64,000 nucleotides of DNA. Source: Bifidobacterium breve. Its GTDB lineage: Bacteria > Actinomycetota > Thermoleophilia > Solirubrobacterales > Solirubrobacteraceae. The notes beneath the pieces are model-generated. The model saw only the letters and a list, made by a program, of their open reading frames with translations, was not told the origin of the DNA and searched no databases. Shown here in pieces: positions 42,269 to 50,248 of this stretch. Location: NCBI GenBank assembly GCA_945878865.1, contig CAMCUD010000002.1:248001-312000 (forward strand), in the 5' to 3' direction. Each line of letters begins with the position of its first letter. Position 1 is the first letter of the stretch. Made by a program: the position numbers and the translations under genes.

Positions 42269-42274
42269 TAGCGT
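42269..42274 (+). promoter_or_regulatory. -10 box TAGCGT of the MarR gene
   Basis: TAGCGT ends 7 nt before ATG 42282, a leaderless arrangement that selects this start. Confidence 0.45.
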
Positions 42275-42281
42275 CCTGGCA

Positions 42282-42788
42282 ATGGCGCGGGTGCTGGCCT
42301 TCGATCCGATTCGCGAGGCGGCCCGGCAGTGGCGCAAGCACTGGGGGGTCGCGTCCGCGCCGCCGATGGCCGCGGTCACCTCGGTCATGCGCACCCACCA
42401 GATCATGCTGGCGCGGCTGAACGAGCAGCTCGAGCCGCACGATCTGACGTTCCCCCGCTACGAGGCGCTCATGCTCCTGTTCTTCTCGCGGACCGGCTCA
42501 CTGCCGCTCGGCAAGATGGGGGTTCGCCTGCAGTTGCATCAGACCTCGGTGACACCGCTCGTCGACGCGCTCGTCGAGCGCGGGCTGGTCGAGCGCACAC
42601 CGCATCCGACGGATCGCCGCACGACCCTTGCGACGATCACCTCGCGCGGTCGCGAGGTGGCCGACGCGGCGACGCGTGATCTCAACGCGATCCGGTTCGG
42701 CACGGCGCCGATGAAGCGCGCCGAGCTGGACCTGCTCGTCGACACGCTCGAGCGCTTCCGCCGGGAAGCCGGCGACTTCGACGACTAG
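42282..42788 (+). CDS. MarR-family transcriptional regulator
   Basis: A 168-residue winged-helix regulator. The DNA-binding region is LPLGKMGVRLQLHQTSVTPLVDALVERGLVERTPHPTDRRTTLATITSRG, with the recognition helix and the DRR wing typical of MarR. Dimerisation helices flank it. MarR proteins usually release DNA on binding phenolic or acyl ligands. Nearby candidates for control are the upstream lipase and the 3-hydroxyacyl-CoA dehydrogenase promoter at 43.06 kb. The last 4 nt overlap a convergent small gene. Confidence 0.9.
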   Translation: MARVLAFDPIREAARQWRKHWGVASAPPMAAVTSVMRTHQIMLARLNEQLEPHDLTFPRYEALMLLFFSRTGSLPLGKMGVRLQLHQTSVTPLVDALVERGLVERTPHPTDRRTTLATITSRGREVADAATRDLNAIRFGTAPMKRAELDLLVDTLERFRREAGDFDD

Positions 42789-43045
42789 CGCGATCCGGCG
42801 GCGGCGACGCCGTCGATGAGCTCGGCGGCCGTCCGGGCGTCGAGGGCGTCGGGGGGGATGGCGATGTGGAGCGTTCGCCCGATCCGCTGGAGCGTGTCGG
42901 ATCCCACGCGCAGCTCGCTGAGCGGCGTCGATGGCCAGACGACGTCCAGTCCACGGGCTTCGCGCAGCGCGGCGAGGGTCGCGGCCTGGGCGGCGACACG
43001 CTCGAGGTCGTCAGCGGGCGGGGCGATGGTGAGTTGCGTACGCAC
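42785..43045 (-). CDS. Small hypothetical protein, 86 residues
   Basis: A soluble protein with an amphipathic N-terminal helix (ADDLERVAAQAATLAALREARG) and a small beta segment (LRVGSDTLQRIGRTLHIAIPPDAL). I do not recognise a family. The GTG start at 43045 has TATCCT 11 nt upstream on the minus strand, inside the AT-rich site shared with the divergent dehydrogenase gene. Confidence 0.55.
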   Translation of the reverse strand: MRTQLTIAPPADDLERVAAQAATLAALREARGLDVVWPSTPLSELRVGSDTLQRIGRTLHIAIPPDALDARTAAELIDGVAAAGSR

Positions 43046-43060
43046 GGAGAAAAGCTAGGA

Positions 43061-43080
43061 TACCCATATATCTGATATCC
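43061..43080. promoter_or_regulatory. AT-rich operator-like site between divergent genes
   Basis: TACCCATATAT (43061-43071) followed by TGATATCC lies between the divergent starts. The same 11-mer occurs inverted at 52886-52896 before an acyl-CoA dehydrogenase gene. GGATA (43058-43062) and TATCC (43076-43080) form inverted ends. This is a candidate regulator site and also the likely -10 region for both genes. Confidence 0.45.
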
Positions 43081-43104
43081 ATGCAAATGGACGGAAGGGA
43101 CGAC

Positions 43105-43971
43105 ATGGCTGACATCGCCGTCGTGGGCGTCGTAGGCGCGGGGTTCATGGGCTCCGGCATCGCGGAGTCCGCCGCGCGCGCCGACAAGCACGTGCTGGTC
43201 TACGAGCCCGAGCGCGCGCCGCTGGAACGTGCGCGCGAGGCGCTGCGCCGCTCGCTCGAGCGGGCGGCTGCCCGGGGGAAGGTCGACGACCCCGACGTGA
43301 TCGTCGATCGCGTGGCGTACACGTCCGAGCTCGATGACCTGCGCGCTGCCGACGCCGTGATCGAGGCCGTGATCGAGGACCCGAAGGTCAAGGGCAAGCT
43401 GTTTCAGCGGCTTGACCGGGTGCTGCCCGACGCGGTGTTCCTGGCCTCCAACACCTCCTCCATTCCCATCGCGGAGATCGCCGCGTGGACGGCGCGGCCC
43501 GAGCGGGTGCTCGGCCTGCACTTCTTCTCGCCGGTCCCGGTGATGTCGCTCGTCGAGGTCGTACGGGCGATCGACACGGCGGAGGATGTGCTCGACGCCG
43601 CGTGCGTCTTCGCCGGCGAGATCGGCAAGCACACCGTCCTGACGAAGGACCGCAGCGGCTTCATCGTCAACATGCTCCTCGTTCCGTACCTGATGTCCGC
43701 GATCCGGATGTACGAGGACGGCTTCGCCAGCCGTGAGGACATCGACGAGGGGATGAAGCGTGGATGTGGCCACCCCATGGGGCCGCTGACGCTCGCCGAC
43801 TTCATCGGCCTCGATGTGATGTACGCGATCGGCCAGTCGCTCTACGAGGAGTTCAAGCGCCCGGACTTCGCGCCGCCGCCCCTGCTCAAGCGCATGGTCG
43901 TCTCTGGCCATTTCGGCCGCAAGTCCGGTCGGGGCTTCTACCAGTACGCCGAGGCGCCCGCCGCGGCCTGA
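43105..43971 (+). CDS. 3-hydroxyacyl-CoA dehydrogenase
   Basis: A 288-residue NAD-dependent enzyme of the 3-hydroxybutyryl/3-hydroxyadipyl-CoA dehydrogenase type, acting in beta-oxidation. The Rossmann motif VGVVGAGFMGSGIAE is N-terminal; SNTSSIPIAEIAA, GLHFFSPVPVMSLVEVV with the catalytic His, and DRSGFIVNMLLVPYL and MGPLTLADFIGLD follow. ATG 43105 has GGAAGGGA 6 nt upstream; an in-frame ATG at 43081 would lie in the operator region. It is divergent from a small hypothetical gene and convergent with a cyclase gene. Confidence 0.92.
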   Translation: MADIAVVGVVGAGFMGSGIAESAARADKHVLVYEPERAPLERAREALRRSLERAAARGKVDDPDVIVDRVAYTSELDDLRAADAVIEAVIEDPKVKGKLFQRLDRVLPDAVFLASNTSSIPIAEIAAWTARPERVLGLHFFSPVPVMSLVEVVRAIDTAEDVLDAACVFAGEIGKHTVLTKDRSGFIVNMLLVPYLMSAIRMYEDGFASREDIDEGMKRGCGHPMGPLTLADFIGLDVMYAIGQSLYEEFKRPDFAPPPLLKRMVVSGHFGRKSGRGFYQYAEAPAAA

Positions 43972-43981
43972 CCTGCAGTGG

Positions 43982-44833
43982 TCAGGCGCGGACGGTCAGC
44001 GCTCGGACGGGCCGTGGGAGCCCGCGGATGGCAACGTCCCGCCACGTTCCGGCGGGTGCCGGCTCGGGTACGGCGGTCTCGCTGAGGACCACCTCGTCGG
44101 GCTGTGCCAGCTCGGCCAGTCGTGCCGCGCGGTTGACGGGCGTGCCGAAGTAGTCGCCTGCGCGGGTCGTCAGCGCGCCGAAGTCGATCCCGACGCCGGC
44201 GGTGAGCGGGGTCGTCCGGGCCATCTCGCGCGCGGCAGCCCGGCCGGCAGCCAGCATCTCGGCAGGGTCGAGACCGACGAGCATGACGCCGTCACCGAGG
44301 TGCTTGGCCACGGCGACGTCGTGGTCGCGGGTGATGCGCTGGGCGGCGGCGAACATCCCGTCGATCAGCGCGCGGATAGCCGGCGTGTCGTGGTCGGCCA
44401 TGTAGGCGGTCGAGCCCCGGAGATCGACGAACGCCACGCTGCGCGGTCCCGCGTTGGGATCGTTCGGCAGGTCGACGAGGCGCGTGATGCGCGGCGCCAG
44501 TCGCGCAGCATGCAGCGCGTGCAGCGACGCGGTGGTGGCGCACGTCAGGTCGCGGATCCAGCGGTCGGCCCATCGGCGCCGGTGCTCCGGCGCGACGCGC
44601 GTAAGCAGGCGTGCGGTGAGGTTGACCTCCGCCGCGACGACGCGGTCGATGGCGCTCAGGTAGGCCTGTGTGAGTCCGCGGATGTCCGGGGCGCCGAGGC
44701 CCGGCGCGGGGGCATCAGGAGCGAGGGTCCCGAGCATCTCGAGCGTGTCGCCGGTCGCGGCATCCTGGTCTTGGGCCACGCGGGGTCGGGGATCGACGGT
44801 CTCGTTCGCGGGGAAGTGAGTCATCTGTCGCAC
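43982..44833 (-). CDS. Class III adenylate/guanylate cyclase-domain protein
   Basis: A 283-residue soluble protein. The C-terminal catalytic domain has VAFVDLRGSTAYM with the first metal Asp, KHLGDGVMLVG with the second, and AGVGIDFGALTTRAGDYFGTPVNRAARL with the transition-state Asn and Arg. The N-terminal 130 residues are helical and may be a regulatory domain. Whether ATP or GTP is cyclised cannot be decided. An alternative ATG at 44824 would remove three residues. It is divergent from the P450 gene. Confidence 0.85.
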   Translation of the reverse strand: MRQMTHFPANETVDPRPRVAQDQDAATGDTLEMLGTLAPDAPAPGLGAPDIRGLTQAYLSAIDRVVAAEVNLTARLLTRVAPEHRRRWADRWIRDLTCATTASLHALHAARLAPRITRLVDLPNDPNAGPRSVAFVDLRGSTAYMADHDTPAIRALIDGMFAAAQRITRDHDVAVAKHLGDGVMLVGLDPAEMLAAGRAAAREMARTTPLTAGVGIDFGALTTRAGDYFGTPVNRAARLAELAQPDEVVLSETAVPEPAPAGTWRDVAIRGLPRPVRALTVRA

Positions 44834-44859
44834 CGGATGTGCTGTTGTCTGAGGGCGGG

Positions 44860-44888
44860 TTGCGCTCTCTCGGTCAAGCTCGTATATT
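44860..44888 (+). promoter_or_regulatory. Promoter TTGCGC-17-TATATT of the P450 gene
   Basis: -35 TTGCGC (44860-44865) and -10 TATATT (44883-44888) are spaced by 17 bp, about 63 nt before the P450 ATG. Confidence 0.55.
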
Positions 44889-44896
44889 CATTACAT
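44882..44896. promoter_or_regulatory. Operator-like site at the P450 promoter
   Basis: Read on the minus strand this is ATGTAATGAATATAC, identical at 13 of 15 positions to ATGTAATGGTTATAC at 62040-62054 in front of the acyl-CoA dehydrogenase/enoyl-CoA hydratase pair. It overlaps the -10 box, as a repressor site would. Confidence 0.4.
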
Positions 44897-44951
44897 CAAA
44901 TGCCCGGGTTACACCAGCCGGGACATGATGGGTTGAATCAAGGAGAGCTCC

Positions 44952-46205
44952 ATGACGGTGTCCACGTCCGAGGCCCCGGACATCTTTTCCGAGGCCCACG
45001 CCCGAGATCCACACGCGTCCTATCGCATCCTGCGCGACGAGTTCCCCGTGGTCTTCCACGAGGGATCGAAGAGCTGGCTCGTCAGCCGGCACGAGGACAT
45101 CGTCGCGTTGCTCAAGCGCAAGGACGTGACGTCGGAGATCTACTCGTCCTCCATCGCGCCGGTGCACGGACACACGATCATCGAGATGGAGGGCAAGGAG
45201 CACTCGACGCATCGGCGGCTGCTGTCTCCGTTCTTTCACCGGGACGGGCTCGACAGCTTCAAGCCGACGATCGCGCGGGTGGCTCGCGAGCTGGCCGAGC
45301 CGTTCCTCACCCGGGAGGCTGACGCCGTCCGCCGCGGCGAGAAGGCGCGCGGAGAGGTCGACCTCGCCGTCGAGTTCTTCCACCAGTTCCCGATCAGCGT
45401 CATCGAGCAGATGCTGGGTCTCCCCAAGGAGCGTCACGCGGACTTCGAGCGCTGGTACACGGCGATCATGGAGTACATCGACAACCTCCAGGGCGATCCC
45501 GGGCGCTTCGAGCGTGGGCTGCAGGCCAAGAAGGAGATGACCGAGTACTTCCTGCCGCTCATCGCCGAGCGCCGGCAGGGCGACGGTGACGACCTGCTCA
45601 CCATGATGTGCCAGGCTGACGTCGACGGCGACCGTCTCACCGACGAGGAGGTCCGGGCGTTTGTCAGCCTCATGATCACCGCGGGCGGTGAGACGACCGA
45701 CCGCGCGCAGGGCAACATGTTCATGCGCCTCCTCGAGCATCCCGACCAGCTCGAAGCTGTCTACGCTGATCCGTCGCTCGTCGTCGACGCGTTCGCCGAG
45801 ACGCTCCGCCACACGCCGCCCGTCCATGTCGCCGCGCGCACGCCGCAGGTCGACATCGAGATGCACGGCGTGACGATTCCGGCAGGGGACACCATCACGT
45901 GCCTCGTCTCGGCGGGCAGTCGCGATCCGCGCAAGTTCGAGGACCCCGACCGGTTCGACATCTTCCGCGAGGACAACAACACCGAGCGCGCGTTCAGCGC
46001 TGCGGCTGACCATCTCGGCTTCATCAACGGCCGGCACTTCTGCGTCGGCGCGATGCTGGCGAAGGCCGAGATCGAGATCGGCGTGACGTACCTCCTGGCG
46101 AACATGCCGGGCCTGCGGATGGCCGAGGGCTTTGTCCCCGTCGAGTCCGGGCTCTTCACCCGCGGCATCGACAGCCTCAAGGTCACGTACGACCCCATCA
46201 TCTGA
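44952..46205 (+). CDS. Cytochrome P450
   Basis: A 417-residue soluble bacterial P450 monooxygenase. The I-helix motif AGGETT is at 244-249 (Gly-Glu-Thr-Thr, with Glu in place of the more common Asp or Glu pair), ETLR (Glu283, Arg286) is the K-helix, and FINGRHFCVGAML contains the heme ligand Cys364. An AGGAGAG ribosome site precedes the ATG. No ferredoxin or ferredoxin reductase is adjacent, although a Rieske protein is encoded at 52.5 kb. It is followed by a terminator-like hairpin and an aldo/keto reductase gene. Substrate unknown. Confidence 0.92.
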   Translation: MTVSTSEAPDIFSEAHARDPHASYRILRDEFPVVFHEGSKSWLVSRHEDIVALLKRKDVTSEIYSSSIAPVHGHTIIEMEGKEHSTHRRLLSPFFHRDGLDSFKPTIARVARELAEPFLTREADAVRRGEKARGEVDLAVEFFHQFPISVIEQMLGLPKERHADFERWYTAIMEYIDNLQGDPGRFERGLQAKKEMTEYFLPLIAERRQGDGDDLLTMMCQADVDGDRLTDEEVRAFVSLMITAGGETTDRAQGNMFMRLLEHPDQLEAVYADPSLVVDAFAETLRHTPPVHVAARTPQVDIEMHGVTIPAGDTITCLVSAGSRDPRKFEDPDRFDIFREDNNTERAFSAAADHLGFINGRHFCVGAMLAKAEIEIGVTYLLANMPGLRMAEGFVPVESGLFTRGIDSLKVTYDPII

Positions 46206-46224
46206 CCCCCCGATCCCATCCCAC

Positions 46225-46257
46225 GGGCGGGCCCGTCCTCCCCAGACGGGTCCGCCC
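46225..46257 (+). terminator. Hairpin after the P450 gene
   Basis: A 12-bp stem (46225-46236 with 46246-46257, one G-U pair) with a nine-base loop, starting 20 nt after the P450 stop. It has no T tract. It separates the P450 and aldo/keto reductase transcripts at least partly. Confidence 0.6.
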
Positions 46258-46276
46258 GCCCTTGCCAGGAGGCCTC

Positions 46277-47308
46277 ATGCAGACACTGGAATCGGCGCCC
46301 ATCGGATCGGGCGCGCGCCAGGTGACGGCCCTCGGGCTCGGGACTACTGCGCTCGCGAACATGTACGCGGCGCTGGATGACGACGCGGCCGCGGCGACGC
46401 TGGACGCGGCCTTCGACGCGGGCATCCGGTACATCGACACCGCACCCGCCTACGGCAGCGGCTTGGCCGAGCAGCGGGTCGGCGCGTGGCTCGCGCGGCG
46501 CGATCGAGACAGCGTCGTCATCTCCACGAAGGTCGGCAACTCGCTGCGGCCGATCAGCGCGGAGGAGGCGGCCGGCGGCCTCTTCGAGAACGCTCTGCTC
46601 GCCGCGCCGTACATGGACTTCTCGCGCGACGCGATCCTGCGCTCCCTCGAAGAGAGCCTTTCGCGCCTGCAGACCGACCGCGTCGACATGATCGCCATCC
46701 ACGACCCCGACGAGGCCGCGTCGATCGAGCCGGGCGTCGACCCGTATGCGCGCAGTCACTTCCGTGAGGCGATGGAGGAGACGTATCCGGTCCTGGACGA
46801 GCTTCGCAGCCAAGGGGTCATCGGGGCCGTCGGCGTCGGGATGAACGGCTGGGAGATGCTCGTCGATTTCGCGAAGGCCGGCGACTTCGACTACTTCCTG
46901 CTGGCCGGGCGCTACACGCTGCTCGAACAGGAGTCGGCGCGCACGCTGCTGCCGCTGTGCGCTGAGCGGGGGATCTCCGTCGTGATCGGCGGTCCCTACA
47001 GCTCAGGGATCCTCGCGACGGGAGCCGTCGAGGGCGCGCGTTTCAACTACGCGCCGGCGGGGCCCGACGTCCTGGAGCGCGTGCGGCGGATCGAGGCGGT
47101 GTGTGCGCGCCACGCCGTGCCCCTGCGTGCTGCCGCGCTGCAGTTCCCCGCGCGCCACCCGGCCGTGACCTCGGTGATCCCCGGGGCGCGGACCGCCGAC
47201 GAGGTGCGCGAAAACATCGAGCTCTTTACTGCCCCGATTCCCGGCGATCTGTGGTCCGAACTCGTCGCCGAAGGGTTGATCGACGCATCCGTCGGATCGC
47301 CCGTCTAG
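46277..47308 (+). CDS. Aldo/keto reductase
   Basis: A 343-residue NAD(P)-dependent TIM-barrel oxidoreductase similar to the D-threo-aldose/L-fucose dehydrogenase and pyridoxal dehydrogenase branch. The start is supported by AGGAGG 5 nt upstream. The catalytic Asp, Tyr and Lys appear in RYIDTAPAYGSG and VVISTKVG, and the His region in VDMIAIHDPD. The C-terminal VIPGARTADEVRENIELF is the cofactor phosphate region. It lies between the P450 and an ABC importer, so it may act on the same substrate. Confidence 0.88.
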   Translation: MQTLESAPIGSGARQVTALGLGTTALANMYAALDDDAAAATLDAAFDAGIRYIDTAPAYGSGLAEQRVGAWLARRDRDSVVISTKVGNSLRPISAEEAAGGLFENALLAAPYMDFSRDAILRSLEESLSRLQTDRVDMIAIHDPDEAASIEPGVDPYARSHFREAMEETYPVLDELRSQGVIGAVGVGMNGWEMLVDFAKAGDFDYFLLAGRYTLLEQESARTLLPLCAERGISVVIGGPYSSGILATGAVEGARFNYAPAGPDVLERVRRIEAVCARHAVPLRAAALQFPARHPAVTSVIPGARTADEVRENIELFTAPIPGDLWSELVAEGLIDASVGSPV

Positions 47309-47328
47309 TATATTTCGTATATTAGTTA

Positions 47329-47357
47329 TTGACATTGCTCCGCGAGCGGCGTAGTGT
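47329..47357 (+). promoter_or_regulatory. Consensus promoter TTGACA-17-TAGTGT of the ABC importer operon
   Basis: -35 TTGACA (47329-47334) and -10 TAGTGT (47352-47357) are spaced by 17 bp. Directly upstream, TATATT occurs twice in a row (around 47309-47323), and TCGTATATT (47315-47323) is shared with the P450 promoter. Confidence 0.65.
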
Positions 47358-47456
47358 CGAGAAGCCTCGGGCGTGGGTCTGTTCCGAGGACGAGAGATAC
47401 CTGCACAACCCCTGAATTTCACCGGCTCGCAGATGCGGCTGGGGGAGAGGCGAACC

Positions 47457-48620
47457 ATGATGGGTTACCGGACGTTCGCCGGGCGCGGACCCCTGCGCAC
47501 GGCGCTGATGATCGCTGCCTTCGCGGCGAGCGGGACCGCGGTCGCGGCCTGCGGAAGCGATGACGGAGGCTCGGCCTCCAAGGACGATGGTGCGGCAACT
47601 GCGGCCGAGAGCTCGGGGGTCCAGCAGGTCACCGCGCTCGCGAACGAGCTGCTCAAGCGGCCGACATCGATCTCGATCACGAAGCCGATCGGCAAGCCGG
47701 TTCCCGAAGGCAAGGAGGTCGTGTGGATCTCGTGCGGCGTCCCGGCCTGTGTGACGCTCGGCGAGACGTTCACCGAGGGCGCCAAGGAGCTCGGCTGGAA
47801 GACCCGTGTGATCAACACCGACGGCACGCCCGAGAAGATCAAGGCCGCCTGGTCTCAGGCCGCCTCGAGCAAGCCTGATGGTGTCGCGTCGTCCGGCACG
47901 GATCTGTCGGTCGTCGCCCCGCAGCTCAAGCAGCTCGAGGAGGCGGACATCCCGGTCGCGCTGTACGCCGTGCCCGAGAAGACCAACGGGGTCGACGTGC
48001 TCGTCGGCGACATGCAGGGCGAGGCCGAGTCCTACGGCGAGCCGATGGCCGCCTGGATCGTCAAGGACAGCGGCGGCGACGCCAACACGCTGCTCGTCAC
48101 ACTGCCGAGCTTCCCGATCCTCGCGGGCCTGAAGCAGGGCTTCGACTCGACGTACAAGCAGGGCTGCGCGGACTGCGGCATGAAGACGCTCGACCTCCCG
48201 CTCAGCGCGCTGGGCAAGGACGTTCCGGCGCGGATCGTCTCCACGCTGCGGGCCAACCCGAACATCGACTACGTCGCGATGGCTGTCGACGACCTGACCG
48301 TCGGCCTGCCGGCGGCTCTGCGCGCAGCCGGGCTTGCGGACAAGGTGAAGATCATCGGCGCCACCACGGGCCAGACGAACATCCAATACATCAAGGCCGG
48401 CCAGCAGGCCGCGGGTGTGCCGAACGCCTGGTACGACGATACGTGGCAGCTCGTCGACGGCCTGGCGCGGATCTTCGTCGGCGAGGATCCGAGCGTCTCC
48501 GAGGCCACGCCGCCGCGGATGATCCTCGTCCAGGACAACCTCCCGGACAACACCGACGTGTTCCCGCTCGTGCCGGACTTCCGCGAGCAGTTCCTGAAGC
48601 TCTGGGGCAAGAACGCCTGA
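47457..48620 (+). CDS. ABC transporter substrate-binding lipoprotein (ribose-type)
   Basis: A 387-residue periplasmic-type binding protein of the Peripla_BP_4 (ribose-binding) family. The signal peptide ends in a lipobox VAACGSD (Cys about residue 33), so it is membrane-anchored. The mature domain begins VVWISCGVPACVTLGETFTEGAKELGWK and has the usual two-lobe pattern with SGTDLSVVAPQLKQLEEADIPV. ATG 47457 has GGGGAGAGG upstream; a second ATG follows directly. It heads an operon with an ATPase, a permease, an amidohydrolase and a Rieske protein. The ligand may not be a sugar given these partners. Confidence 0.88.
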   Translation: MMGYRTFAGRGPLRTALMIAAFAASGTAVAACGSDDGGSASKDDGAATAAESSGVQQVTALANELLKRPTSISITKPIGKPVPEGKEVVWISCGVPACVTLGETFTEGAKELGWKTRVINTDGTPEKIKAAWSQAASSKPDGVASSGTDLSVVAPQLKQLEEADIPVALYAVPEKTNGVDVLVGDMQGEAESYGEPMAAWIVKDSGGDANTLLVTLPSFPILAGLKQGFDSTYKQGCADCGMKTLDLPLSALGKDVPARIVSTLRANPNIDYVAMAVDDLTVGLPAALRAAGLADKVKIIGATTGQTNIQYIKAGQQAAGVPNAWYDDTWQLVDGLARIFVGEDPSVSEATPPRMILVQDNLPDNTDVFPLVPDFREQFLKLWGKNA

Positions 48621-48659
48621 CCAACCGGCGCGGGTGCTCCCTTGCCCGCCCACCCACGG

Positions 48660-48695
48660 GATGCGCCGGAGGTCTGCCGAAGCCTCCGGCGCATC
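48660..48695 (+). terminator. 13-bp hairpin between binding protein and ATPase genes
   Basis: Perfect arms 48660-48672 and 48683-48695 with a ten-base loop, 40 nt after the binding-protein stop. It probably acts as a partial terminator or mRNA-stabilising element that keeps the binding protein in excess over the membrane components. Confidence 0.6.
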
Positions 48696-48721
48696 CCCAC
48701 CACGGACCAGGAGACCAGGAG

Positions 48722-50248
48722 ATGGCCACCGCAATACGCCGCCCCGTGCGCACTCCGGCGCTCAGGATCGAGCGGCTCTCCAAGACCTTTGGCGCGACCA
48801 AGGCGCTCGACGACGTGACGATCGCGTTCGACCGCGGCCAGACGCACGCGCTCGTCGGCTCCAACGGCTCGGGCAAGTCGACGCTGATCAAGACGCTCGC
48901 GGGCTACCACCGGCCCGACCCGGGTGCCCACGCGTACTTCGCCGGTGAGGAGTTCGATCTCGAGGCGCCGGGCGACGAGCGCCCCGCGGGCCTGCGGTTC
49001 ATCCACCAGGACCTCGGCCTCGTCCTCGAGCTCAGCGCGGTCGACAACTTCGGCCTGAAGTGCGGCTTTTCCACGTCACGCGGCTTCGTCAGCTGGCGCG
49101 AGCAGGCCCGCCGTACCCGCGAGGCGATCGCCCGCTTCGATCTCGGCCTCGACGTGCACGCGCCGCTCTCGCAGGCCACGCCGGTCGAGCGCACGATCGT
49201 CGCGATCGCCGCGGCCATTCAGGACTGGGACGAGGACGGTGGCCTCCTCGTGCTCGACGAGCCCACCGCCGCGTTGCCGCCCGTCGAGGTCACCGAGCTG
49301 TTCGCGATCCTCGACGAGGTCAAAGCCGCCGGCGCCACGATCGTCTACGTCTCGCACCGGCTCGACGAGATCTTCCAGATCTGCAGCGACGTGAGCGTCC
49401 TGCGCGCCGGCCGGCTGGTCGCTTCGCGCGCGGTCGAGGGACTCGAGCCGCAGGACATCGCTGCGCTCATGGTCGGCACGGACGTCGACACGGAGATCCG
49501 GCCGACCCGTCCGGCCGCGCAGCGCACGGACCTCGCGCTCGAAGCGCGCGGGCTGCGTGGGGAGTTCCTGCGCGGCGTCGACCTGCAGGTCGGCCACGGC
49601 GAGATCGTCGGCGTCGCGGGACTTCTCGGCTCCGGGCGGGAGGAGCTGCCCTACGTCGTCGCCGGGGCGCGCGCGGACATCGCCAGCGGGCGGCTGCGGG
49701 TCGGCGACGGCGAGTGGAGCCGCGTCGAGTCGGGAGGCTTTCGACACCCGATCGTCCCGGCCGACCGGCTGCGCGAGGGGATCGTCGGCGAGATGACCAT
49801 CGAGGAGAACCTCGCACTTCCCGTCCTGTCCGAGCTCGGCCGCGGCGGCCTGCTGCGACGGGGCGCCGAGCGGGACGTCGCGCGCGAGAGCATCCGCCGG
49901 GTCGACCTCGTCCCGCCTGAACCCGACCGCGTGATCTCCACGCTCAGCGGCGGCAACCAGCAGAAGGTCGTCGTCGCGCGGTGGCTCACCGAGCAGCGGC
50001 CGCTGCTGATCCTGGCCGAGCCCACGGCGGGCGTGGACATCGCTGCGCGCATGGCGCTCTTCCGGCTGCTCATCGCCGAAGCCGATCGCGGTCTCGGCGT
50101 CCTCGTCTCGTCCTCGGACGTCGACGACCTCCTGCACCTCTGCACCCGCGTCCTGGTGCTCCGCGACGGCGTCGTGGCGCGCGAGCTCGCGTACGACGAG
50201 ATCACCGAGACCAACCTCCTCCATGCGATGGAAGGGATCGATTCCTGA
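48722..50248 (+). CDS. Sugar-type ABC transporter ATP-binding protein (two ABC domains)
   Basis: A 508-residue duplicated ATPase of the RbsA/MglA type. The first domain has the Walker A GSNGSGKST and Walker B LLVLDEPTAA; its signature is the variant SQATPVERTIVAIAAAIQ. The second domain has the usual degenerate Walker A region GVAGLLGSGREEL, a canonical signature LSGGNQQKVVVARWL and LLILAEPTAGVDIAAR. It powers import together with the permease, whose start overlaps this stop (TGATG). Confidence 0.9.
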   Translation: MATAIRRPVRTPALRIERLSKTFGATKALDDVTIAFDRGQTHALVGSNGSGKSTLIKTLAGYHRPDPGAHAYFAGEEFDLEAPGDERPAGLRFIHQDLGLVLELSAVDNFGLKCGFSTSRGFVSWREQARRTREAIARFDLGLDVHAPLSQATPVERTIVAIAAAIQDWDEDGGLLVLDEPTAALPPVEVTELFAILDEVKAAGATIVYVSHRLDEIFQICSDVSVLRAGRLVASRAVEGLEPQDIAALMVGTDVDTEIRPTRPAAQRTDLALEARGLRGEFLRGVDLQVGHGEIVGVAGLLGSGREELPYVVAGARADIASGRLRVGDGEWSRVESGGFRHPIVPADRLREGIVGEMTIEENLALPVLSELGRGGLLRRGAERDVARESIRRVDLVPPEPDRVISTLSGGNQQKVVVARWLTEQRPLLILAEPTAGVDIAARMALFRLLIAEADRGLGVLVSSSDVDDLLHLCTRVLVLRDGVVARELAYDEITETNLLHAMEGIDS

